Below are positions 1 through 9,659 of a stretch of 64,000 nt of DNA, one piece after another. The DNA comes from Prorocentrum cordatum. Taxonomy: Eukaryota; Sar; Dinophyceae; Prorocentrales; Prorocentraceae. The translations under genes were made by a program, and so were the position numbers. The DNA is taken from assembly GCA_963575745.1 (NCBI GenBank), contig CAUYUJ010007258.1, positions 62,001 to 126,000 of the forward strand, read 5' to 3'. Positions within the stretch are counted from its first letter, which is position 1; each line of letters starts with the position of its first letter. The notes under the pieces are model-generated. The model ran no database searches, had not been told where the DNA came from, and was given only the letters and a program-made list of their open reading frames with translations.

Positions 1-1
1 A

Positions 2-739
2 CAGGAGCCCGCTCTTGCAGGCGCAGTCTTGCTGTGCCTTTGGGCGCGCCACAAGTCCGCAGCTGTGGAAGCGAAAGTGGACGTGCTCCAGGGCGCCGAC
101 GCGGGCAGGCGCACCGCGCAGGCAACCGCCGCACACGAGGCGCACTCCATCGAGTTGTGGCCATGCGCCCCAAAGGCGTCCAAGCTGCTGTCCACGAGCG
201 CGCGCCCCGAGAGGGGGCCAGTGCAGGTCTGGGTCGAAGGAGGACCAGATGCGCCTTCAATCAAGACCTTCTACCTGCTGCCAGAGTTCAAGCCCCCTGC
301 GGACGCGACGCCCGCCGAGGTGGCAGACCACGATGCGCGGTCGAGAACGCGGAACTGGGATGCTCGAGAGACAATGCACCTCTTCCGGACCGTCAACAGA
401 GTCACGCAGCAAGAGCTCCACCAGAGGAACGAGCGTATTGGATGCGCAGTTGCGCGTATCAACATGGAGCTCCAGGATAAAGAGCTGGCCGTGTGTGTTC
501 CAGGACCAAGCGGGCCAGTGGTCGCCGTGAAGCTGCCCGTGCTGGTGAATGCGACGGACATCAGGCCAGGAGAAGAACTCCTGTGGGAGGCGAGGCCCAA
601 AGCCGCACAGAAGAAGAAGGCGGTCGAGGAGACGTGGAGGACGGACGCGAACAAAAGGGCAAAGGGCAAGGCTTCGGGGCAACCGCCGTCGAAGAAGACG
701 AGGAGTGGCTTCGGCGAGAAAGGCGAGATGTCGCTCTAA
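2..739 (+). CDS. Protein with SET-like C-terminal motif, 5' partial
   Basis: The frame is open from the left edge of the window; the first ATG is at 29, so the true start may lie outside. About 236 residues are visible from that ATG. Near the C-terminus (about residues 175-195) is LVNATDIRPGEELLWEA, which resembles the last strand and GEEL motif that closes many SET domains; the catalytic NHxC-type motif is not visible, so methyltransferase activity cannot be claimed. The tail is lysine/arginine rich and could be a nuclear localisation region. It is the first of four plus-strand blocks in the hairpin-bearing cassette and contains AGNN-loop hairpins at about 57 and 443. The family assignment rests on motif resemblance only. 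Confidence 0.45.
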   Translation, partial: QEPALAGAVLLCLWARHKSAAVEAKVDVLQGADAGRRTAQATAAHEAHSIELWPCAPKASKLLSTSARPERGPVQVWVEGGPDAPSIKTFYLLPEFKPPADATPAEVADHDARSRTRNWDARETMHLFRTVNRVTQQELHQRNERIGCAVARINMELQDKELAVCVPGPSGPVVAVKLPVLVNATDIRPGEELLWEARPKAAQKKKAVEETWRTDANKRAKGKASGQPPSKKTRSGFGEKGEMSL

Positions 740-1148
740 GAAACCGCAGTGGCGGTTGCTCTACGAATTCGTTCCTTGATTCGGTGGTTTTCCGAAACCG
801 CAGTGGCGGGCGTTCAGGCGCCACTCGCTGCTGAATCAGATCGCTTGCGACCGCAGTGGCGGAGTGCCGTAGTAGTTCCTTGTTCGGTTTCGGAGGCCGT
901 TAAGTGTTGCCGCAGTCGCGGATTGCTGACGTCCACGCACTGAGGTACAGGCGAAGCTCTGAGTCCCATGCAGAAGAAGCTTTTGCCCTCACTGCTGTCG
1001 CGCCTCTTCCGGGGAGCGCGTGAGCGCCCTCCTCGCGCCATCTGGGCGCCCCCCTCCGCCCCGTTCCGCCCCCCGCCCCCTTTGCGCGGGAACAGCCAGC
1101 AGCTCCTCGGACCACGCGGCCGCCCGAAGCCCCCCCCCCTGAGTGCAA
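740..1148. other. Spacer without a gene
   Basis: No convincing coding sequence. It holds four AGNN hairpins (744, 798, 851, 910), three of them with an AGTG loop, then a C-rich stretch leading into the palindrome cluster at 1149. Confidence 0.5.
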
Positions 1149-1270
1149 ACGTTCAAAGCAGTCCCCGGGGACTGCTTTGAACGTCCGCCAGCGTTCAAAG
1201 CAGTCCCAGGGGACTGCTTTGAACGTCGGGGAACGTTCAAAGCAGTCCCCCGGGACTGCTTTGAACGTTC
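1149..1270. repeat. Three near-perfect long palindromes (left cluster)
   Basis: Three inverted repeats follow each other: 1149-1184 (perfect, 36 bp), 1192-1226 (arms of about 16 bp) and 1231-1270 (40 bp, 19-bp arms around CC). The shared arm reads ACGTTCAAAGCAGTCCCC. They can fold as hairpins or cruciforms. Two further copies of the same palindrome are at 9660-9738, at the other end of the cassette; I saw none elsewhere. Confidence 0.85.
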
Positions 1271-1478
1271 TCGCAAAGGCGGGCCTCGGGGGGGCGCGCG
1301 CAGACGGAAGGGCGGCGCATGCGCGGATGGGGGCGTGACAATCGATGCAGGGTCTCCCCGCAGATTCAGTCGAGGCGCCGTCTGGCTCAAAGCGCACCCC
1401 TCTCGGACGCGACCTCGCTGCCCGCGCGGCCCTGGTTTCCCGCAGTTGCGGTGGGGTCATCCGCAGTAATTTGCGGAC

Positions 1479-2459
1479 ATGGGTTCTTCGAGCGAATGGA
1501 GCCCTGCGAAGGTGCAGATGGCCTTGTGCATCCACGGGGGGCGGCTTCCGCAGACAACCCCCAACCCCGAGAAGGGCGTCAGAGTGCTTGACGCAGGGCC
1601 CCTTGGGCCAATCACGTTCGCGCACGTGAACATGCAGAAGACATGGTTGCTGAAGGTGTGCGCGAGGGGTAAACCAACGGCAGGAGCGTTGAAGGCTTCC
1701 AAGGTCTGGCAGGACCTCAAGGACACACTGGCGAAACAGGAAGGCGCCGCAGTTGCGGGCGAGGAGAGCGACGATGAGAGAGATGGCGAAGATGACCCAA
1801 TGATGGCCTTGGTCAGTGCTTCGGGCGCCGCGACGAGGCAGGCCGCGACTGTGACGCCCACCAAGAAGCAGGGGACGGGAGAGCGTAGCTCCCACCATGC
1901 CACGAAGACTGGCCTGCCACGAGGCGAGGCTGTGGACAGACACGCGCCCGCTGTGCACTGCGTGCAGATGCCCGCCAGGAGCCGGTTGACGTTTCCAGAC
2001 GACAAGGACGTTCGCCACGTGCGGGCGGCCAGCTTCATGCGGCGGACGCTGTGGCTCGACGCTAAAGACCTCGAGTGGTTGATTTTGACGGTCATGGACG
2101 ACGCGAGCCTCGGCGGGGTGCCTGACATCACGGACGGCGATGAGGACGAAGCCGCAGTCGCGGACGGCGATAAGGGCGAAGCCGCAGTCGCGGACGAGCC
2201 CCCCGTGGCGCAGGGAAGCGGGGTTGGTTACACCGTCGCACGGAATTTCAAAGGCGCTTGGGCGGCCACCACCACGCGCGAGTGCGCCAACCGCGGCAAG
2301 ACGATCGAGATGGAAGCGAAAAAACTGACCAAGAAGAAATGGGAGACAGCGAGGGATGCAAAGGCGTACGACTACGACTGGGTCAGAATCACGGACGAGC
2401 AAAGGAAGCAGGCGGCCCTGGACTACCTCGACGTCGTCGCCCCGTCTCTCCTGCTCTGA
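1479..2459 (+). CDS. Unassigned cassette protein
   Basis: A 326-residue ORF with a clean start (MGSSSEWSPAKVQMAL) and stop. The N-terminal third is a compact, protein-like region. The middle is acidic (EESDDERDGEDD), followed by a basic T/K-rich stretch. A second folded-looking region contains FMRRTLWLDAKDLEWLILTV, and the C-terminal third (GYTVARNFKGAWAA onward) has alternating aromatic and charged residues and ends ALDYLDVVAPSLLL. Three AGNN hairpins lie inside and read as AAVA in frame (1747, 2152, 2182). I do not recognise a family and assign no function. Its place between the SET-like and DDE-like blocks, on the same strand, suggests it belongs to the same multigene unit. Confidence 0.6.
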   Translation: MGSSSEWSPAKVQMALCIHGGRLPQTTPNPEKGVRVLDAGPLGPITFAHVNMQKTWLLKVCARGKPTAGALKASKVWQDLKDTLAKQEGAAVAGEESDDERDGEDDPMMALVSASGAATRQAATVTPTKKQGTGERSSHHATKTGLPRGEAVDRHAPAVHCVQMPARSRLTFPDDKDVRHVRAASFMRRTLWLDAKDLEWLILTVMDDASLGGVPDITDGDEDEAAVADGDKGEAAVADEPPVAQGSGVGYTVARNFKGAWAATTTRECANRGKTIEMEAKKLTKKKWETARDAKAYDYDWVRITDEQRKQAALDYLDVVAPSLLL

Positions 2460-2899
2460 GCTCGAAACCGAACTGGCCGCAGTTGCGGCGACGCCGCAGT
2501 TGCGACGCCGCAGTTGCGGGGCTGAGTGGGGGCGCGGGCGCTGAGGCTCGAGAGGCCCGCGGCGGTTTGAGGGGGCTTTCCGAGGGCCAGAAGTCGCTTG
2601 TCTTTTTGAGGGGTTGGGGCGTTTCACGAGCACACACCCCCGTATGTTTATTGGATGCACGCAGACGCAGAGCTTCGTAGAGATGCATAGAAACCTTGTG
2701 CGCGAGATGAGTGGGGCTTCCGCGCGAGCGGTGTTCAACAAATGTATGTGTCTTCTCTCTGCACCTTTCGTTTGTCCCCTTCCTTCCTTCCCCCTCCTCC
2801 TACCCTTGCCATTGCTTCTCCTTTCCCACCCGCTCCCGCCCTTCACTGTCATGCCCGCAGCCGCGTGCCAGGCCCGAGCCGCTCGGCACGCGGGCGCCC
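2460..2899 (+). promoter_or_regulatory. Spacer with triple hairpin and polypyrimidine tract
   Basis: Starts with three AGNN-type hairpins within 43 nt (2477-2488, 2494-2505 with an imperfect stem, 2508-2519). About 2750-2850 is strongly pyrimidine rich (runs of CTTCC and CTCC) and is followed by AG dinucleotides near 2860. In dinoflagellates mRNAs are trans-spliced to a leader at an AG preceded by pyrimidines, so this is a plausible leader acceptor for the following gene; the exact AG is not determined here. Confidence 0.4.
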
Positions 2900-5890
2900 A
2901 TGGACGCCCCGGTGGGCCAAACATGGCACGGCCGCGAGGACGGCGATCACTTCGAGGTGGAGTGGCTCTGTTACGACAGCGGGGCGCCACCGAGGAAGAC
3001 TAAGCGCGGCACCACGGGGGTCGCGAACATGCTGAGCCGCAGTTGCGGCGCTCATTGCCCAAAAAGATAAAGGTGCACGCGTGTGCGGATTTTCCGTGCA
3101 AGGCGAAGTGGCCGTTGTCGCAGTACGGCGACGTAGAGCCGCCGAGTTTTCACTCGCGGCCATCTACGCGGCGGCCAGACGCAGCTGGACCGCCCGCAGT
3201 TGCGGCCCCCGCAGCAGCAGCAGCAATTCCAGCACCAGCACTTTCTCCAGGAGCACCCGCTGCAGCAGCATGCTCCCGCAGCGGCAGCAGCAGCTCAAGA
3301 CCCTGCGACAGCGCCCGCAGTACCACCACGTCCCCCTCCAGCAACAGCGCTCCCTCCAGCAGCTTCTGCACCCGCCGCAGTTGCGGCTCCCGCAGCACCA
3401 GCGGCAGCTGCATCGGACACCGGCGCCCCCGCAGGGCCATCAGCTCCTGGCGATCCTGCGCCGAAGTCAACCGCGCCCGCAGCAGAAGCACCTCCTCCAC
3501 TGGCAGAGCCCGCCCGCAGTTGCGGGTGGAGCTCCTGGAGGGGTGGCAGCTGGCACGCAGGCGCCACTTGCAGCGCGCATGCCACCAGCGCGACCGCTGG
3601 AGGAGAGCTGGTCCAAGACGCACGTCGCTTTCTTCCCCTGCCCAGACCCGCGGGCAGCAGCCGTAGTGGGGTCGCCCACTGCCGCGGCCTTGTGCCCGCG
3701 GGTCGCGGCGCCACCCCTGGCACCAGAGACAGTAGTACCTCTGGAAGACGGTCCAGGGATGGAGGCCGCAGTGGCGACGAGGGTCCCTGACAGAATTATG
3801 GCGCTCATGAGGGAAATCCTCTCGGAGGGTTCCTACATGGGACACGCGGCATTCGCGCTGTTTGCCTTGCGGTTCGAGCGTCGACCGTGCATGTGGGAAG
3901 GCGAAAACCGCAAGGACATCCTTGATTTCTATGCGCCCTGGGCTTTGGCGACGTGCGCTGAGCCATGCGCCGTCGACGGCGTGGCGTGCGTACTTCGCAG
4001 GGGATCCCGCAAGACCGCGGAGGCTTGGGCGTGGGGGGCGCAGGACCTGTGGCCAGTAACTCCTGAGCACCCTCTCCACGAGATGCGCCACTGGGTGGCC
4101 GCAGTTGCGGTGGGTGCGCCGTGCACGGAGGGGATGGGCCCGTTGAATGAGCTTTACGAGCCTCTAGGCCAGTGGATCGTTGGTACCATTTGCGATGGAA
4201 GCTGCGGCGTGGACCTGATGGCGATGATGTTGCAGAAGCCGCTCAATGCCGAGGCGCGCAGGTGGCTGCGGGAAGAACTCTACGAGTTCGGAGTAGCCCG
4301 CTGGGACGTGCCATGGTTGCGCGACGTGCTCGTCGTCACGCAGGAACTCGACCTCGAGGCTGTGCGCGCGCGCCGCAGTTGCGGGGGCAGCGGCCCTCCC
4401 AGGCCCATCGCCCTGGACGGCGCCGAGGGCGAGGGCAAGCCAACAGAAGCGCCCGGGGGGCCAGGCGCGCCAAGCCCCCTCCTCATGGAAGCGTTGAAAT
4501 GGCCGACGGGTGTGACGGAAGACGGGGCGCTGTTGGCCATGGCTGCGTCCATGACAGAGGCGTTGCAGGAGGAACAGATCAGGGCGCGCGCGCTGGCCCG
4601 CGCGCGCCCGAAGCCCGCAGCTGAGCCTGAGAAGCGCAAGGTATGCCCGCGCACGCTCCGAGACAGGCAGTTGGTGTGCCAGGAGTTGGAGAAGCACGCC
4701 CGCAGTTGCGGTTGGTTGGGCGTTGGCCCTCTGCCACGTAGTTCGCTTGTGTCGTTTTGCGGGCGGTTCGCGCGGCCGAAGGGCTGGGGGTTGGCCCGCG
4801 AGAGGAAGACGGCTGCGCAGTGGTTCTACAGGGGGCGCCAAAAAGATGCAAGGACCGCAGTGGGCGCAACTGGCCAGCGCCGCGGCCGCGGCACGCAAGG
4901 CGCGCCGACGAAGGCTCCATGGTTGGAGGCCGCTCTATACGAATGGTGGTCCCACATGAGGTATTCGGTGGAATGGAAGGCGGCGGCGAAGCGAACCGCA
5001 GTCGCGGAAGAGAAGCCCAACATGCTCGCTAGGTTCTCCCAATCTTTGCTGCTCTCCAAGGCGAAGCAACTCGTCGCGGAGTACTGCGTGGAGGCCATGA
5101 AGCGGGGGATCAAACCGAAAGTGCCGCAGTTGCGTGCCCGGTGGTGGACCAAGTGGCGGCGCTCTTACGGACTGAGCACGAGGAAGCCGAATCGCAAATA
5201 CAAGATCCCCAAGTGGTTGCTCCAATCGCGCTTCGAGACAATGATCCTGAACGTAGCGCGGGTCCGCGCAGCCGCGGAGGAGCTTTTGGGGTGCGACCCG
5301 CACATCCTGAACTGGGGCCAGTCGCCTTTTCACCACAACGAGTCCTCCTCAGCCTCGAAGCCGACCTTGGCTGTGAAGGGGGGCATTGTTTCGCTCGTGG
5401 AGGCGCGCGACGACAGCAAGAGTCGGTGGACCGCCAACCTGACGGTGTCCATCGACGTGGAGGACATCCGCAGTTGCGGACCTCCGCCCGCGGAGCTGAT
5501 GTTCAAGGGGGGGACTGTCGTCGCTGAGGACTTGGCCGCTCATGCCCGCAGTAGCGGCTTCCCGCAATTGGTGAGCACGGCGACGTCTGAGAAGGGGTCC
5601 TACCGCACAGACGACGTCATATCGTTCCTGCGGCGGCACTTGCGGGCATGGCCCGACGACCCGCAGTTGCGGGGGAAGTGGGCAATCCTCATGGCCGATG
5701 ACCGCGGCCCGCGCAAATCTGACGCCGTGCGGAGACTCGGCTGGCAGCACGGCAACGTGTTGATCATTCATGGCGGAGGGGCGACCGCAGTTGCGCCGCC
5801 TGTGGACACGGACTTGAACCAGCGCGTGAAACGCTTGTACATTGCCCTCGAAACCAAAGCGCTGGTGCAGCAGATGGCGTTAGGGGGAAC
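2900..5890 (+). CDS. OTU-like / DDE-transposase-like protein, N-terminal and core part (frameshifted)
   Basis: Reading starts best at ATG 2900 (MDAPVGQTWHGRED) and includes a C/H-rich segment (HACADFPCKAKW) that may be a zinc-binding DNA-contact region. An Ala/Pro-rich linker (about 3150-3530) needs two or three frame changes. From about 3530 the frame is continuous. At about 4190-4210, VGTICDGSCGVDLMAM matches the D-G-x-C motif of OTU-type cysteine peptidases. From about 4640 there is a helix-turn-helix-like region and then a DDE_1/CENP-B-like core: LTVSIDVEDI (first Asp, about 5454), WAILMADDRGPRKSD (second, about 5700) and PPVDTDLNQRVKRLY (third, about 5810). The DDD set looks complete. 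OTU peptidase plus transposase is my inference from motifs. The frame breaks mean a decaying copy or sequencing indels. Confidence 0.55.
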
Positions 5891-5892
5891 AC

Positions 5893-7122
5893 GTGCCGCA
5901 GTTGCGGCGTGCCGAGTGCGCGGATTTGATGGTGTCTGCGCTCAGCAATCTGCAGTTGCACGTGAACGCTGCGCAGGGTTTTCGGAAAGTCGGCATACGG
6001 GTACCTTTTGAGAAGTCTGGCGACCTGGAGATTTGCCGGGAGGCGGCGCAGCTCTGGGAAGCAGGGGGCCTCCGAGCGAAAGTGGATGCCGCAGTCGCGG
6101 AGGCCAGGGAGGAATGCCGGAAGGGGCGCCTCAAGTGGTCGCGCAATGACGTGCAGCGGCTCATATACCAGTACGAGACGCATAAAGCTTCAGATGCCGT
6201 GTTGAACGTGCTCGGAGAGGATGTGCTTGGCCTGGAGCCAGGCAACGAGGAGAGCGACGAGGAGGGCGAGGAGGCCGAGGGAGAGGAGGAGGGCGACGCG
6301 GAGGGCGAGGAGGCCGACTGGGAGGAGGCTATGGCGGAGCATGGCTGGGAGGATGATGGGTCTCGGGAAGAGCAGGCGCCTATGGACTGCGTGGTGGTGG
6401 GCGCCCATGCGGCCGAGCAGGTGGAAGTGGCGACGTCTCTGCAGACACGCTTTGCGAGGTGGAAGGACGGTATGCTGCGCAATGTGGGCATGGGGAAAAT
6501 GGCACAACAATGCCGTGCAGAACAACACAAGCAGAAGAAGCGGCTGCGAGAGCTGGCGCGGGAGGACGACGACCTCCTACGAGCGTTGACTGCCCAGCGA
6601 GACCACGATGCCGCAGTTGCGAAGAAACAGAGGCGCCTGGCAACAGGAGCGAACGACAGGACGAAGGCCCTCCACGACATCAAGAAACATATTCGGGAGG
6701 CCGAAGTTGTTCTGAGGGAGAAGAAGGAGGCCGCAGTTGCGGCGGAGGCGGCCCTGGCTAACAAGTACGCCCTGGCCCAGTGGAACCCAGAGGAGTTTAA
6801 GGTCAAGAAAAACAGGATGGCTGCTTTAGGCCGCATGGCTCGCGGAAAGGGCGTCCTCTCGGATGAACAGAGGGGGGAGTGGGGTTGGTTCAAAACGAAC
6901 TGGGGCGAACAGATGTGCAAGGAGCATAAAGAGCAATGGCCGTTGACGTTTGCTGGGTGGCTGCAGCGAGTCGCCAACGACGCGGCGTCTGGGAATCGCT
7001 CGGCGCTGTCGCAGTTCGTGCACTCGGAGACTGCGAGGACCCTGGGCGGGCAAATGGCTCTGGTGATTCCAGCCATGGCCCCTGCAAGCCGCAGTTGCGG
7101 ACCTGGGGGAAAACCACCATGA
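5893..7122 (+). CDS. C-terminal part of the DDE-like protein (after a frameshift)
   Basis: Overlaps the end of the preceding frame, which otherwise stops at 6011. It continues the same protein logically: right after the third catalytic Asp region the text resumes as PQLRRAECADLMVSAL, and ends in GGKPP at 7122. It contains a helical region (VPFEKSGDLEICREAAQLW), an acidic Glu/Asp/Gly tract (about residues 110-140), a long charged coiled-coil-like stretch (about residues 190-290) and a Trp-containing C-terminal region. The switch happens beside an AGNN hairpin at 5895. With the upstream part the protein would be about 1,350-1,400 residues. An independent gene starting at 5893 is possible but less likely. 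Confidence 0.5.
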   Translation: MPQLRRAECADLMVSALSNLQLHVNAAQGFRKVGIRVPFEKSGDLEICREAAQLWEAGGLRAKVDAAVAEAREECRKGRLKWSRNDVQRLIYQYETHKASDAVLNVLGEDVLGLEPGNEESDEEGEEAEGEEEGDAEGEEADWEEAMAEHGWEDDGSREEQAPMDCVVVGAHAAEQVEVATSLQTRFARWKDGMLRNVGMGKMAQQCRAEQHKQKKRLRELAREDDDLLRALTAQRDHDAAVAKKQRRLATGANDRTKALHDIKKHIREAEVVLREKKEAAVAAEAALANKYALAQWNPEEFKVKKNRMAALGRMARGKGVLSDEQRGEWGWFKTNWGEQMCKEHKEQWPLTFAGWLQRVANDAASGNRSALSQFVHSETARTLGGQMALVIPAMAPASRSCGPGGKPP

Positions 7123-7452
7123 GTCAAAAAGAATGCAAAAACCCGCAGTTGCGGACTCTCGACAGGTCTTGTCGCTGCGCGCCCTGCGGGCGGGTGGCCC
7201 CAAGTGCGTTCCAATGTGTGTGGTGATGCGACAAAATTGTTTCCTCGCCCTCCTCCTGCCACTTCCCCGCTCCCCTTGTCTCCTCGTGCCATCCGACTCC
7301 GACGTGTCCTTCTCTCCTCCCATCTCCCGCCATCTACTCCCATTCTCCTTTTGGGCGCGTCGGTAGCCACCAAGGCTCGACGCGGCGCCCGCGCATCCCC
7401 GCCCGCGGCGACCACGCGGCCGCCTGCGCGTCCGGGATTGGCGTCGCAGGCG
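7123..7452 (+). promoter_or_regulatory. Spacer with polypyrimidine tract before the EEP gene
   Basis: Contains one AGNN hairpin (about 7141) and a long pyrimidine-rich run (about 7229-7350), followed by TCGGTAG at about 7360-7366. The organisation copies that of the spacer at 2460-2899 and fits a spliced-leader acceptor region ahead of a new transcription unit or cistron. No ORF of its own is convincing. Confidence 0.4.
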
Positions 7453-9485
7453 ATGCCGCGCGGAGCTCGCTTCGCTAACACTGTGCTCATCCACGTGGAG
7501 GAAAGCGAAGCCGCAGTTGCGGCAGACGACGAGGAAGCCGCAGTTGCGGAAGATGGCGACGACCAAAGGACGCAAGATGGCGACAGCACCGTCGCGTCCT
7601 CGGCTGCCTCCGCTGACGAGGCGGAGCCACAGGGAGATTCGGAAGCCGCAGATGCGGCAACCAACGAGCCCTACATGCCGAAAGTGCTGTCGAAGACGCG
7701 GACCTGGAGGCGGGCGCATGTCATCGAGACGAGTCGCGTGTCTGAGAAGGAGAGATCTGTTTACGAGGCCGGGCAGAAGAACACGCAAGGCGAAGCGGGG
7801 CGCATCGGCTTCTACGTGGCCAATTTCGGACAGAGCGCACGGAAGCCCGCACAACGCAGAGACGAGTTCGCGCAGATCCACGCCAATCACGCCCAAATCA
7901 TCGCCCTTTGCGAGTGCGGCGACGAGTGCTGCAGGGCAACCTCTGGGGAGGGCGACGCACGCGAGAGCACGGCCGCAGTTGCGGACGAGAAGTTCATGAA
8001 TCGACCCCGATACAACTACTTGTGCGTCAAGGGCGGAGAGCCTTCGGGGACCGTCCTCACTGGCCTCAGAGACCGCAGTGGCGGCCAAATTGATCACGTG
8101 GACTTTACGAGGCTTTTCCACAAGAAGGAGAAGTCGAAGCCGAAGAAGAGGAAGAAGAAAAAATCCGCAGTTGCGGAGGTGGCTGCGCCAAAATGGCACA
8201 ACAAGTACTCGAGGGCGACGGTTGCGCGCATCACCCTGGACGAAACGTTGCCCCATTTGGGGGAATCCTTCAATGCCGTGGCGGTGCACGTCAACCACAA
8301 TTTGGCCAACCAAGACTGGGGCCCGAAGAAACTCCATGAATTCTACGAGTGGCTCGCCGAGTACGTCGCGAAGTGGGACGTCAAAGTCTGCATGGGGGAC
8401 TTCAACATGTGCATGTCCCAGCTCGTGTCCTGGTGCCGCAGTCGCGGAGTTGCGGTGGACGTCGCTGCGTGGACCCCCTGGAAGACAGCCGGCGGCCTGC
8501 CCAGGGCAGACAGTATGGCAATTCTGTTCATCAGTTGCCCTGGGAGATACGAGCTTCGGCATGGCCTGGGCGCCCTGCACGACGGCCCTGGCGGGTTCTT
8601 AACAAACTCCCCTGGCGCCTTGTCCACGCATTCGATTACGCGAATGCGCCTGGGAAGATGCTGCAGACTTACTTGCCGAAGGCTGGTGCCGTCGCAGACA
8701 AGCTTCGCGACTTCGCGATGCCACCTAACGCCTCCGAGGCCGCAGTTGCGGATTTCGAACAAAAGATGGCGCGCCGTGCACGGGGCGAGCGGGCGCCCGA
8801 CCCCTTCCGAGTCAGGCAGGGCAAGCTGGGCGACGCGATCTGGAAGGGCTCCGTCGGCAAGGCGCGAAACGGAGCGCACTTCCCCCCAGTGGCTTTCGCC
8901 CGCAACACGGGTCGCAGATCACCGGAGAAGCTTGCTGAGAGGAATCATAGGGAAAAGAAGCGGAAGCAAGAGAAAGGCGCTTGCAAGGGCGGCCAGAAGG
9001 GCAGCAAAAACGGCGGCGACAAGGACACCGCAGTTGCGGGAACGGGCGCCCAGAGTAACATTGCCCAGAGGGGAGCCGCAGTTGCGGGGAGAGCCGCTGA
9101 GGCTGAGCGACCTTCGACACCGCAGTGGCCGCAGGCTGCCGACGCACACGAGGCGACCACCTCTTATGCCGCAGTTGCGGCTGGGTCCTCTGGCGCCAGC
9201 GGAAGCGGCGCGCGGGGGGCGGAGGATCCCGCGAAGGGGTGGCGCGAGAAAGGGCGGGAGTGGAGGGCGGGATGGCGCGCTGATGAGTGGTCGAGCTGGG
9301 CGGGATGGCGCGCTGATGAGCAGAAGTGGTGGGATGATAATCGCGCCGCAGTTGCGGACAATGCCACGGAGGGTTCGCCTCCTAATCGCATGTGGGCGGG
9401 CATGCCCGACCAGACGCAAAACGCGGGCCACGCGGGGCCGTGGAACGACCGCGTTCCCTGGACCTACGAAACGACACGTTGGTAA
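7453..9485 (+). CDS. Endonuclease/exonuclease/phosphatase (EEP) domain protein, one frameshift
   Basis: ATG 7453 follows the pyrimidine tract; the N-terminus is acidic and carries AAVAAD/AAVAED hairpin translations. The EEP fold begins near RIGFYVANFGQSAR (about 7801), followed by HAQIIALCECGDEC and AVAVHVNHNLANQDW. The diagnostic metal-binding motif KVCMGDFNMCM is at about 8384-8413. The DSMAILFISCPG segment is at about 8509. Around 8600-8640 the frame must change; the second frame carries VHAFDYANAPGKM, a basic K/R-rich linker and a Trp/Gly/Arg-rich tail (GWRADEWSSWAGWRADEQKW), ending at 9485. EEP proteins cleave phosphodiester bonds; in this context a mobile-element nuclease is the likely type, but there is no reverse transcriptase next to it. 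The first frame alone would run to 9651. Confidence 0.6.
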
Positions 9486-9659
9486 TGGCCGCAGTTGCGG
9501 GCAAGTGCAGCAGAAGGTTTGTGGCCGCATTTGCGGACAGCGCTTCGTCGAGACAAGTTGGCAAATCATCATTAACGTCATCGCCGTCTTCCTCATCGAT
9601 CGCCATCACCATCATCATCCTGCAGCTGCTGCCCCCCATGTCGCCTTGTGAGGGTAGCG
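9486..9659. other. Cassette 3' spacer
   Basis: Holds the last two hairpins (about 9489 and 9520, the latter with the variant ATTT loop) and a short CATCATC stretch (about 9570-9625). No gene. Confidence 0.5.

Larger units (their letters stand above)
57..9531 (+). repeat. Array of oriented CCGC-AGNN-GCGG hairpins
   Basis: More than 40 copies of a 12-nt inverted repeat, CCGC-loop-GCGG, are spread at roughly 200-nt spacing. Examples start at 744, 798, 851, 910, 1440, 1747, 2152, 2182, 2477 and 2508, with later copies near 3038, 3193, 3375, 4371, 5468, 5670, 5895, 6731, 7141, 7511, 8165, 8740, 9076 and 9346. The loop is AGTT most often, also AGTC, AGTG, AGTA and AGAT, and once ATTT (about 9520). 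One copy (about 443) keeps AGTT but has a GCGC stem. The reverse-complement form, CCGC-NNCT-GCGG, was not seen, so all copies have one orientation, the same as the ORFs. In coding frames they read AAVA, RSCG or PQLR; their length of 12 keeps the frame. They occur in spacers as well as ORFs and essentially stop at 9531. Confidence 0.85.

Noticed and set aside
900-2990. 696-codon minus-strand ORF opposite the second cassette protein
   Set aside because: It is the antisense of a plus-strand ORF in GC-rich DNA; the translation is Arg/Pro/Ala rich and contains RNCG/CGG readings of the hairpins. No motif.
5880-8580. Long minus-strand ORFs (594 and 584 codons) opposite the DDE and EEP proteins
   Set aside because: Antisense shadows; the plus strand carries recognisable motifs (GDFN, DDD) and the pyrimidine tracts.
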